This document shows, one piece after another, positions 25,334 through 36,857 of a DNA stretch of 64,000 nucleotides. Made by a program: the position numbers and the translations under genes. The stretch is from Burhinus oedicnemus (taxonomy: Eukaryota > Chordata > Aves > Charadriiformes > Burhinidae): assembly GCA_008921705.1 (NCBI GenBank), contig VFFE01007215.1, positions 3,303,097 to 3,367,096 of the forward strand, written 5' to 3'. The notes beneath the pieces are model-generated. The model worked only from the letters and a program-made list of their open reading frames with translations, searched no databases and had not been told where the DNA came from. Within the stretch, counting starts at the first letter, position 1. Every line of letters starts with the position of its first letter.

Positions 25334-28300
25334 AATTTGCTTGGGAAATATTTCTCCCGCTCCCAGAATAATGTAAGAGAAGTCATCTCCCAGCACCTCC
25401 TGATGTTAAGGCTGATCCACAGGTGTAAAATGGAGTTCTGAATTTCATCATCTGAAGATATTTTTTTTTTTTGAGGTTTAAGAAATGTGGTCAACTTTTT
25501 GTTTGTTTATATTTTTCCTGAGACTACTATTTTGGTTGAGATTAAAATACTGTTGGAAAAAGCTGTTAGTCAGGACAGCAGCTTAGTAGCACAGTAAAGG
25601 TGATGCCCAGACGCTTGAAATCCTAGAAAGGCTGTAACGGATGTGACTGGCAGAACTTCCGGCAAGCTCCCTTGGCACTGGTGGAGCCACTCATTTTGGT
25701 AAGCAAGAAGCAGCTCTGCATTACTCCCAGAGACTTTACTGGGGAGTTGTGGTTCAGATGCCATATCTGTGTTTATTGCCATTTCAGGGCCTGGATGTTG
25801 AAGACTGATTGGCTGCATCCCAGGAAATCTCCAAACACTGTTGGGTTTCATTTTGCTGAACAGGTCTTAAGGAAAGTGGAGGCTGCAAGGAAGAGCATCA
25901 TTTCTCTCAGTTTGAAGGAAGCATCACTTTGTTCTAAATTTAAGCTGCTGAAGGAAGTGCCACCAAGGTAGCTCCCAGCACTCCAGGCCAGCACCATGGG
26001 TCTGGGGGCAAAGGAGGGAGTGGTGGGAGACGTGGGGGATTTCTGCTCTCCTCACAGGAATACACTGCGGAGGGTGGCACACCTGAGGGTGCTTGTCTCC
26101 ACACCTTGGTACCTGCCCTCTCCTCTTTCCCCTTTGGTTATTGTGCGCATGCTTGTCTGCATGGCTGACAAGCTAGTGGAATAGGTTTGGAATTTTCTTC
26201 CTTTTGTTGGAGGTAAAACACCACCAGTGGAATAGAGGGCTCCCCTCATATCTTAGTGCAGTATCAAAAGGAGCTGTGTGAATTGCAATGATTTTTCTTT
26301 CCTAGCAAAACAAAAGAGATGAAAGATTTTAAAGCCTAATTGCATCAAAGGAAGGAAATTAAAATATCCTTACAGGAACTCAGGTTGCTGAAAAACTCAG
26401 GTCCAGCCCAGACACAAGTATGTTTTATATTAAAACTTAAACAACCAGCCAGTATAATATTTCCTGAAGTTTCATCCATCATGCTACTGGTTTCTGCAGG
26501 GATGGAAACACAACCTTCCCTTGCTATGTCTCAGGGAAAGTAAATAATATTGTTAAGAAGCTTGTCATACCACAAGTGCCTAATTAGGGAGGCTTGGGGA
26601 GCTGGCAAGTTTGCAGACTTCATTAAATACACTGCAGTGCCCCGAGGAAGAAAAATATTGAGGGATATCTGCACGTTATATAGGTGCAGGCTGACCTGCA
26701 TCCTTGTACCACTAGACTGTAGAACGGTCTCTCCAGAAGGGCAGAGAAAGTAGCACATGGCTGCACGGACTGAGGCAGAGAGCTGAGGCAGAGAGCTGAC
26801 TGGAGTTGAAGCAGCTGCAGCACGGCACCCAGTTTGCTCTCCTGATTGCAGAAGACTGTGGAAAAGCAGGAGAAGGGTTTGGCAGTAGCCCTACACATTT
26901 TGAAGACAACCAGACACCTGCTGGATCTGGGAAAATGGAGTGTTGGTGTGTGAGAGCAGCTTCACCACGCGGTGACTGGGGTTGGGGCTCCACCAGGAGA
27001 GAGCACCGTGAAACGTGGTCTTTCTGAAGAGACTTCCCATCTCAAGGGCTTGGTTCTCTCTGCTATGTATAGACCATATGTCTGTTTCTGGTCCTGGCTG
27101 AGGGTATGAGCTCCCGCTGGCCACTGGGAGGTAATGACAGCAAAAGGGAGGAAAGTCCCCTCCATCCTGACCCTCCATCAGCATAGGCATGCACGTAAAG
27201 GCAAATTTCCCTCCACCTTGACAAATTCTCCAAATGCCATACCCCAACGGCATTCTGATGTGGATCTCTCTTAATTTCTCCCATTGAAGCTGTTGTGTTT
27301 TTAATGCAATCTTTAAGGAACCTAACGGTGACACACAGGAGAGCTGAGCAGCAATCAGGTCAAGACATTATAGGTCTCCCCTCTTGCAAGTGTTTGTCCC
27401 AGTCACTGATCTTGAAGCTAGGGCTTTGCTGGTCCCTTCTTCAATGGCTGGTTGATTACTTAGTCAATGAAAAGTCTAAGAGCTTGAGGAGGATAGACAG
27501 GGAGGACCATAACCCTGGATACTGTAGAGCCTGGGAGAAACAGAGCTGGAACAACTTTCCCATACCACAGGTAAGTGGGGCTTTTAACCAGAAGTGGTAA
27601 GAGGTGAGGCAGCAGCCGCACCACGTTCTCTGTGCTGTGCAGGGACCAATCTGAGGTGTGCTCTGAGACCATCTAGTTTGCCAAATCCTGCAGGGTGGTC
27701 TCAGCAGTGGTCATGATATCACTGACACCAGTACCAAGCTGCTCATCATTGCTGAGGCTAACGAGTTCTAGGCGTGTTCAGAGCAACTCATCTAGATACC
27801 TAAGAAATCTTACTGAGGGTGGGAGGCATAGCCACCTCAAGCCTGTAATAATAAAGCAACTTAGCTTTATTTGCTAGAGAGGGAGAAAATCCTCTTTTTT
27901 CCTCCTTCTCACTAAAAATGTAAAGATATTTTCAAAACTCAAAAGCATGATTTTTAAATACTTATTTATTTTCTGGTGAAAATAAATAGGGGAAGAAACA
28001 GTCTAAGAACATTGTACATTACATTACTATTTATTTAAAAATTAAGTTTTCTATTAAGGAAAGAAAAAAATAAAAAGGTCCTAGCTACATATTTGACACA
28101 TTCGCATGACTAAAAACCAGAAGTCATGGGGAAAATTAATATTAAGGGCTTGTATAAACATCTCATTAAAAATAAAGCAAAAAATAAACAGATAATCCTC
28201 CCAAATTGATTTTCATGCCCTAAGCTATAAGTTCTATAAATTTATAACAACTGTGTTTACTACTAACGAACCACCAAAATGTTAGGGCTCTATGAAAGAA

Positions 28301-29565
28301 CTGCAACAAGTCGTGACTTCATGGGATAAGCCCACAAAAATCTTCAATCAATCAAGTCCGCATCAGGATCAGGCATATAGAGAGGCTTAATTAGGCATTA
28401 GTGAGGCCCTTAATGGAGCTACTGTGAAGGACACCTGCTGAGGATTTAGTCAAACATCTCCTTTAAACATATTTATACCCAGCCTCTGGGCTGTGGAGTT
28501 GACATTCAGTGCCTGCTCTGCTGATCAGCTTGTGCTTGCAGTTGTTTACAAGCTAAACAGCAGGGGGGCAGGGGCACTAAATAAATAACATACTGTCAAG
28601 CTATTTCCTTATCCAATAATGGTTTCTCATTAGTTCCTTCCTGACCCACAATCAAGGAAGGAAGGACAAAGGCCTGAAGACAAAATCGTTCATTCTTTTG
28701 CATTTTTGCATTAACCTGGTGACTTGGAAAACTCTACTATTGTTGTGAAAGGTATATCCATACCTGTATGACTGTTGCTTAATATTCCCGTTACCCTTCA
28801 TGTTACTTGCAAAATGTTGCTCTTTCCTGTTGTTTACATGAGTTTTATACCAGAGTAACTGTTTTTGCAATTTTAACTTGGACGACATAAAACCACTTGA
28901 CAAGGTCTTCAGGTTGTCCCTGCTCTAAGTGATTTTTTTTTTCCAGACAACTCCTCCGTCTTCCTCTTTTATACCACTGACGTGGTGAAGAAGGATATGC
29001 TCCATGGTCACCCTCATACCATGGCAGTCCTGTCTGCTTTTCATGAATTTTCTCTCCACTCCACAGTGTTGCGTGTAACCAGTAGCTTTCTGGGATAGAG
29101 ACATAAGTAATCTTGGGAAACAAGAGTGAGCTTAGGCTTGAGTCCCCGTGGAGACTCTTCACACCATATGGGTGCACTTTGGTGTTCAGACATGGGCTGA
29201 GGCTACCTTCAAGGCACATTGGAAGGGGAAGAATCTGGGTTCTCAGCCCACATTGTCCACTAGTGCAGGCCTGAGCAGATGTTTACCTTTGGATGGACAG
29301 TAGTTTGTTACCTGGCTCTGACATCTCTGTGTTTATCAACTATGTTTGTGGGATTTGTTTGTTAGGGAACCAATATGAGGTATAATACAACTCAGGAGCC
29401 TATCTATAGAAGACCCACGTAGCCCATGTAAAGGACCATGAACTCCTAGGCACCAGAGTTGAATGTGTCTTTACAGATTGTGGATTAACAGTTTGGGTAG
29501 GACCAAGGCTTCTACAGGATTAAAGCTTCTACATTTAGCTGTCTGTCCACATGTGGGCTAGGTGT
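25334..29565. other. Unique-looking non-coding sequence
   Basis: Several open frames of 90 to 147 codons (the largest 26891-27334, minus) overlap on both strands in a less AT-rich block at 26700-27340. None resembles a known protein, and the overlap argues against coding. A 13-bp unit CTGAGGCAGAGAG is tandemly doubled at 26770-26795. At 27570/27571 CAG is followed by GTAAGT, a strong donor-like word. 27900-28640 is AT-rich with TAATTA words and could be a conserved element, but that is untested. Confidence 0.5.
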
Positions 29566-29651
29566 CTGAATCCCAGTCTGGTCAACAGAGGACTTATCAG
29601 TACAGTCTATGGAGTCTAAAAACAGATTTGGTTGACCAGTCACTGAATTCA
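29566..29651. repeat. Imperfect palindrome with perfect 9-bp arms
   Basis: CTGGTCAAC (29578-29586) is matched by GTTGACCAG (29631-29639), a perfect inverted pair. The similarity goes on outwards with TGAATC.CAGT on the left against the complement of ACTGAATTCA on the right. The spacer is 44 bp. It adjoins a second, larger palindrome at 29665-29819, and both may belong to one decayed element. Confidence 0.6.
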
Positions 29652-29664
29652 TCTGTCCATGCAC

Positions 29665-29819
29665 AGGTGTCATTTAACCATACCATTTAAGATGCTCCAG
29701 GGTGTCCTGCCTGACCTCCTAGCTGCCAGTCTAGAAAATCATGGGTCTCCTGTGGGGCATGTGTCCCCTATGGGTCTGTTTCATATACCCTAGAGCATCT
29801 CAAATAACATGGGACACCT
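29665..29819. mobile_element. Palindromic element of about 155 bp, MITE-like
   Basis: The left arm ATTTAAGATGCTCCAGGGTG (29685-29704) and the inverted right arm ATTTGAGATGCTCTAGGGTA (right arm on the plus strand at 29785-29804) agree at nearly all positions. The match continues outwards to AGGTGTC (29665-29671) and its inverted copy GACACCT (29813-29819). The arms differ by a few substitutions and one small gap, so the element is old. It has no coding capacity. The form fits a non-autonomous DNA transposon with long terminal inverted repeats, but I know no family name for it. Sequence on both sides (about 29240-30130) may belong to the same or a nested repeat. Confidence 0.6.
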
Positions 29820-32800
29820 AAATGCAATCAACTATGCCCTAAGTGACTAGTTTGGATTGAGGTGAATTGCCATTCAGACACTGTGGAGTAGATCTCCATT
29901 AGCTATAATGTCAGTTTCAACACCTAGATGCACGTATCTGAAGTTGAATCTCATCCTGCAAATGACAGGCTGATTGAAGACAGCAATATTGATAGGTACT
30001 AGATCAGAGAATGTGAGCAGTTTAGACACCACCCACATAAGGTAGGGATTTCAAAAGAGAGGGTAGATGCACCCAAACTGTCCAGCCAGGGACTGGTTGT
30101 GTTCAACAGTGAAACTGCCCAGATTTTGATTCAAAGCTGGATGTCATTTGGCTATGATAAGAGAATTTAGAAGTTTGGCTATTAGTTAGACAAACTATTG
30201 CTTTATATTAATTTTATTTTATTAAAGTACTAGAGAGAACTACATTTTCAGCTGAAAAGCATGACCTGAAACTGGGCTATTCCAGTTAACACCTATTTCA
30301 CAGAAATGCCACCCACCAAGACTTTTTCTGAACAAGATCAAGAATCAGTTTATCAGTGCTCACATTAACTGTAATGCCAGGTCCTTAGCAACTTCACTCT
30401 CTTTCAGGGATTACCTAACTTTGATCACACACTGAATGCCCTGAAAAACTCAGATGTGGCTCAACCATCTGGCATTATATTATACATTTTAAAAGGTGTA
30501 TTTAAGACCTTCTGTGGCTGGAATAACACTTCTGTGGAGCTAGTGCTCTGATCTGTGTTCCAAATCCATCACATTATTTTCTTATGAGGCCAGAGCTACC
30601 ATCACTAATTAGGCCTTTTATTTTGTTTTACTAGATTATCTGGTTTTTAACTTTAAGATCTCCTTGTCCAACCAACAGAACTTGGATGAAGTTATCTGAG
30701 TAAATCCATGCCAACTCTCAGACAAAACTAGCAGAGTTGATTTAAGATTGCCACTTTTCCAAAATGTCGAAACCAAAGAATCCTTCTCTCCCAAGATCCA
30801 TGAAAACCAGTTTGAATATTGCGAACCAGACCTCATCATAGCTCTGTTTCGCTGCTTCACCAGTTTTTTTGTCTTACTGTGAATGTTTGATTATATGCCA
30901 TTTCCAGATTTAGCCATTCTGTTATGATGATGTGCTATGATGGGGAGCACCAGAAGAACCTGCTGCTCAGTTTCCTGCTTTTGTATATGAGTCAAAAGGT
31001 AGATATGAATCTGAATCAATGCCTTTGCATTTTCATCTCTGTCACATTTGAGAGAAATATATATGTTACTTGGTGTATTCTGTGAAATAGGCAGGTAAAG
31101 ACAGAAATGTATATATGATAAGAATGAGCTAGAAAAGCACATATTGCAGAGGAAGATGACAGAGTGAAAACAAGCTGCTGTATCTAGTGGGTTAGAAGAC
31201 TTTTTTTCTATTCTGGATGTTATTAACAACAGAGGTGAAATTCAGCAGGTTTCGGAGTTGCATTTGGGTCAACTTGTTCAGACTCCTCTGCAGTCTCCTT
31301 AAAGCAATGAAGAGATTCTTTAAGTATAGGTTGCTTGTAAAGTAACTTTATTTCTATCTGCTTTGGACTGAATTGGTGAGCTCTCACTCCCAGCCTCCCC
31401 CCTGGATTTAAAACTTCTCCACCAAAATTTCATTTTAGAACTTCACACCAGAGGGTACAAGAGTTTCTTTGAAAAGAGATCTCAAATAAATGGAAAATAA
31501 CTGTTAGCAATTTGTATGTCACAGCTTTGTATTTGCTGACATTTTGTCCATGGGAGATGCCTGCTGAGGGTCACTTCTGTCTTTCCAGGGGAGGGAGGGG
31601 GATGTCACTATACATCCCCCATACACCTTGAGCTTGCCTGTGGTTCTGTCCTGGATCCTTTTCTCTGTGAGGTTCTTCTGGAGGCAAGAGCAAAGGTACA
31701 GACTTGGCTCCGCTCTCTGAGTGTCCTGGTTTTGCGATCCCTTTTTTGCCAGCCTTTATGTTGTCCTCCACCGATGCTGAGCACTGATTGGAGCCTAAGG
31801 GTGCTTTGAAATGACAATTTCTACAATAATTTAAAATCTGAGGCATGGATTAGCACCATCAACATTTTTCTTTCCTGATTTTGAACAAAGGCTGTGATGG
31901 CTACTTTGCTTTGTACTGTGCTTTCTGCTGTTCAACTGCATGAGCTGTGCCCAAGGCCACCTACCCGGTCGCCAGGCTAAGGTAGAGTTGAGTCCCCACC
32001 CTGGACAGACTCAACCAGTGACGCTGATTACGCAGGAGCTAAGCTTTCAATGTGGGCCATAGAAAAGTGGTTTTGTGCATGGCTAGGAGCTTAAACACAG
32101 CCACCAGGAACACTGTGATCCAAAATGAGCTACATCTAATGAGTGTAAGTACCACCAGTCCTGGAGGGCTGTTGGAGCTGGTTGAGTCATCCCCTCAGAT
32201 TTTGGAGGGATTAAAGCTTTTCTGTCCTGATTTGCTCACTATAGGAAGCAGTCTGTATCTCACTCTTCACCTTTTCCTCAGACTCTATTTTGTGAGTTTA
32301 CAGACTGTGTGCGTGGCAGAGAAATACAAGTAGTTTCTTTGAACGTTTTTTTCCACACACAGTGTAGCTGAACAGTATCACCATCCGTAGCTCAACCACC
32401 ACATCACCGAGACAATGGTATAGTTCAAATTCATTTTCAGCAGTGGTTTGGCCTTCAAATTGTGGGTGACCGTTGAGATATTAGTTGAAATCTCCCATTT
32501 GTTACTACTGAAGCAAACAGGAGAAGAGGCAGGTCTGTGAATACCACTAGCTCTGTGCTGAGATAAAAATACTGCTCTGGCAATACGCAAGCTGCATTTT
32601 TTCCTTCATCAGATGTATGATATTGGTTTTATTTTGCTTTGAAGAGCCTGGTTTATTATGCTACAGTTTTAGAGAGCAAATTCCCTTTTCTGTACAGAAT
32701 AGGGTACCTTCTGGTAAATAATGCATTTGACATTTCAGCTCAGCATTAGAAGAATTATCCTGTCAGATAAAAACCTGTCTTTGATCAAACTTGCAAATAT

Positions 32801-35800
32801 TGTTAAAAAAAAACACAGTTGCTTTTCGGAATTACATTTGGTTCAGCATCCAAATGTACCCTAGGGAAAGATCACTGATCTTCAAAAAAAAAAAAAGAAA
32901 GAAAGCAGACCTCTGCCAAATACCTCTCTATTATGCAAAAAGCCTCCAAAAGAAAGAAAGGGAGAGGTCAGGATGGTGCACTTGCCAGTAAGAAAGCTGA
33001 AAAAACCAAACAAACCTGCAATTATGGCACAGATTTCAGTAACAAAGATCCCTTGTATGAAGTATGGGCAAGATTTTGTTTCCATATAAACCTGTCCATG
33101 TCTGAAGTAGCTGTACTGATTTCAGTAGTTTCCATAGACCTGTACTGGTTCTTTGCTCCATGGGAGTTATGGCTGTTGGACAAGTTATTGGTAGATGTCT
33201 ATGCAAAAGGTTAGAAAATTAATAAATAGCAAATGGCTAAATGTGCTCCCACTGAAGTGGAACTGGTGACTGCAAGAAAATTTACACTGCGAGGAAGGTC
33301 TGCATACATGTGTCAACTGAAGACCTAGCTTTTAACCTATGAAATAATTTTACGTTTCTTGGCTCTTGCTTTTAAACTCTTTGGACCCCAACAGACTACA
33401 CCTGAAAAGCTTTTAGAAGAAGTGTGTCAGAAAGGCCCTATCTCTTGTGGGGACTCTAAGTTCCCTTCCAGGTGTGGAGAGTGAGTGACCCGGGAGCTGA
33501 GGGCACAAAGGGCTGAGCTGGCCCTGCTTCTCCGATGAGAGCATGTCCTGCAGAAATTACTAGCAGGAAGGAGTGACCGCACCCTAAGGTACCCCTCCAA
33601 ACTCCCACTGAAGCTGACGGACTCTTTGGATGCAAATCTCAAGGAAAATCCAGTTGGAAAAAAAATAATTCAATCTATTTGGAACTATATAGAAGGATTT
33701 ATGTTTCTATGTCATAGGTAATTGATGTGTTATCTTTAACATTTGTGCCATATGTTCTTAATTTTCTAACCTAAAAATCTGACAAACATTTTAAACAAGT
33801 CTTTAAAACTTCCCTAATTTTTGTTTTGTTTCCAGGTTCTATCAGAAATCAATAAATAAGCAGTGTAGTTTAAAAATTAAACAAACCCCATACCCTTACA
33901 TTAAGTACCACAAAAACCAGAATTAAAAATGCGTAACAAATTGTAAACATAAAGCCGTATCAAATGCAAAGTAAAAATCCCTCTAAAAATACCTATGTCA
34001 CAGAAGACTGCAGTGTTTTAAACAAAGATCTTTTCCTGACAATTTTTGCAATGGTAATATTCCTAAGGGTTTATGTTAAGGTTCATTTGATTCTATTTCT
34101 TTAATTATCCAAAACATCTACCAAAGATATGCATGCAGCAACTTTCAATAGGGAAATTTAAATCACCATATCTCACTGCTTACAGTTTCTGTTATTTTAA
34201 TATACAGTTAAGAAAACATAGCAAGTCTTTGTTTCTAGACAATATTATATTTCAGTTGCAATGCAGCAGGCATAGCCTCACCTATTTTGGCAGTAAAATG
34301 GCCATGAGTATATTTGTTCTCTAAAGCAAAGCCTACCAAATATGCTTTCTTTACCCCCTTAAGCAAGTGTGCCCGTACATAGGGGCTCCTACTGACCGTT
34401 TTGGGAGGAACATCCTCAGCTGCTTTGAGTTGCCATAATTCCCTGGGATATTTTTGTCAGTTAAATTAAATTATTTCATTGCAAATGCTTAATCAAAACA
34501 AAATATTTACATTTCTTTCTAGAAGGGTGACAGCAAAGGGGACATACCAGCCAGCTTACCTTTCTACTCTTCCTCTAACTAGTTTCAGATTTATTAAGCA
34601 GCAAGGAAGAAAGAAGCAGGACTGAGCTAGTAGTGGCACTGATTACCCAGTTTGATGGACTGAATACAAGAATCTCTTTACTTTTTTGTCTTGTGTTGTC
34701 CCAGCACCTGACACTATTGCAGCTGATGGATGTTTTTCCACTGGCTTTTTCCTTAGAGGAAACAAGGTCTATGGACAAGAGAAACTCAAGGAAGACATTT
34801 GAAGCACTGTGGTCAGGCTTTTTATCCTGACTTGTGTTATAGTCTCAGCTTCATACTTCTTGATTTCTTATGCAGCTTTCAACAATAAAAGGGGGAAAAC
34901 ACCTAATGTGGTTTGGGAATGCCAGTAAATGTGGAAATTATGGGAATGTCATCCAGTGACTGTAGGAAGTTTGAAAAGCAGAACAAGGAGAGATCACACC
35001 TAAGTGAAACGTCACTGATGGAAGAGACTCCCAGGCAAGACAAGCTCAGTAAGCCTAGACTAGAAAGTATCATGAAGCTAATGACCTGCATTCATTAGCT
35101 TCTAACTGGAAATTTTGGAGGCCTGTTTTCCTGTTCTTGGCTTTGTTAGTGTTTTTTGCTATGCAAAGAACATTCTAAAAAGTCTAGAAAGAGGCAAATG
35201 CAGCATGATGGAAACAGTCCCATGGAAGAAGATTGCCACAGATTACTACATGCAGTGATCTTTGTCTTCCAGCCTTTTCTTTTCCCTCCTTTGTCTTGCT
35301 CAGATGAGGAAACCTAACGGAGAAGAGGAGCTATTGCCTGGCCAGCATGGAAATGGGTAGATTTGAGATTCATGAATAAAAAAACTCAACAGCTTAAAAT
35401 AGGGTTCCCATGCACTAAGGCAGAGATTTAGCCCCTGAATAATTTGACTTCAGTCTTCCCCAACACGTACCATTTCATGCTCATGGCAGAGCAATCTAAG
35501 AGCCTTGCTTCAGCAAAGAAAGAAAGAACTGAACTCATAGCTGCCTTTGCAGCTAAAAATAGGGGGATGTCAGTCTGCTGCCACATGACATTTTTTGGCA
35601 GGGAGCTGGAACATTTTCATTTTGCAAGGCAAGCTGATGGCACTGGATTTGCACGGCTCACGGCCGCTCTGCAGGGACCACCCTCTCTCTCTCTCCACAG
35701 ACCCCCTTCCCGCGCCAGCCTTTGCCAAGGGCTATGGATTTCTTCCCCTGAGAGTCTTTGAACAGACATTTCTCCAAGTGCCACCACTTGCCCTTCCCAT

Positions 35801-36624
35801 CAGGTTAAGACGGCAGAAATTTTCCTCAGAGGGTGGCTTCCAATGGAGGAAGCCTTTCCAGGAACAGTACACAGTAAACACACCAAATTCTTGCCCACTG
35901 CATCAGGGCAAGCGTCCTGTTTCAGAATATACGGTGTTGGTAAGGCTGATTTGGGCATGTCACACGCGATTGCACAACCTAACGCAGTGCAATGACGTGA
36001 GACAACTAAATGACAAAATGCTGGCTCTCAATCAAACATGTAAAGCATCTATTTTCGGCTCTACCATCTGCTATCAGTTTGCACAGTGTCTTTCCCAGCT
36101 GAAAACACAAGGCAGATTGGCACAAACGGAGCATTCCTCTGGCTGGTCACAGACTGCAAGATACAAAATTTTTCTCCTCTTGTGACCAGCCCATCTCTGA
36201 TTTATTTATTTTTTATTTGTGTAATGAAGTAGACTGTTTTGTGCAAGCTAAATCACGACAAGCTAAAAACCAATCACCTAGGAGGAAAGTTCTCTAGCAT
36301 CCTACCAGGCAAAATAATAGTATGTCACTTTGTCCTTCAAAATAAGCATGCAGAAAGTAACAATTGAAATTAATATCAAGATTGGCTGAACCTTTTCTGC
36401 TGAAAGTTTTTCAATGAGGACCCTTTTTCAGCTGCTCGATATTCTACAAGATCATAAGTCCACTGTCATCTACTGATAAACAGGAAAAAGTTAGAGTAAG
36501 TAAGAAACTTTTTTAGTTGGCAAATAACTTTCTGTGAAAAAATAGACACTTTGGGGTATTTAATGTGGAAAACAGCAAAGCAAACCCAACCAAACCAAAT
36601 AACCTTTGAGCTTTTCTGTGGAGG
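29820..36624. other. Unique-looking non-coding sequence
   Basis: No gene can be supported. The sequence is mainly AT-rich. An A-tract lies at about 32883-32897 and a CT tract at 35682-35697. The longest open frame of the window (35595-36185) is listed separately. Near 33250 and 33605 there are short CCCACTGAAG words like those in palindromic repeats, without clear arms. Confidence 0.5.
35595..36185 (+). other. Longest open frame of the window, 196 codons, coding status unsupported
   Basis: An ATG-started frame of 196 codons ends in TGA at 36183. I recognise no domain, signal peptide or membrane segment, and a second frame (35444-35761) overlaps it. A pyrimidine tract ending in CCACAG at 35700 looks like a splice acceptor, and CAG|GTTAAG at 35803/35804 looks like a donor. 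An internal exon of 103 bp is therefore conceivable, and it would be in this open frame. These signals are common by chance in a window of this size. I list it only because it is the longest frame, not because I believe it is a gene. Confidence 0.12.
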
Positions 36625-36667
36625 CAACACCCCCCCCCCGCCAGCCATTTTCTGGTTGGGGGTGTTG
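36625..36667. repeat. C10 run inside a 10-bp perfect inverted repeat
   Basis: CAACACCCCC (36625-36634) and GGGGGTGTTG (36658-36667) are exact inverted copies with 23 bases between them. Ten consecutive cytosines occupy 36630-36639. Directly downstream, GATCACTCCTTTAGA (36667-36681) and GATTACTCCTTTAGA (36689-36703) form a near-identical direct repeat 22 bp apart. Confidence 0.8.
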
Positions 36668-36815
36668 ATCACTCCTTTAGAATAAATTGATTACTCCTTT
36701 AGAGCCCTGATTTGGAGGGAGGGAGCTGATCTGAAGTGCTTTCCTTTATAATAAAGATCAAAAACACTGGGACCTTTGCTGTTTTCTTCCCTAAATAAAT
36801 AAGATGTTTCTGAGT

Positions 36816-36857
36816 TGAAACCCTGGCTCCTTTGAATTCACTGGGGCCATGATTTCA
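36816..36857. mobile_element. Minimal palindromic repeat, MITE-like
   Basis: TGAAACCCTGGCTCC (36816-36830) is mirrored by GGGGCCATGATTTCA (36843-36857), matching at about 12 of 15 positions. The wording 'aaatcctggccc...ggggccaggatttca' is a common palindromic repeat in birds and turtles, usually with a longer centre. This copy would be internally deleted. Its assignment rests on memory of that pattern. Confidence 0.45.
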
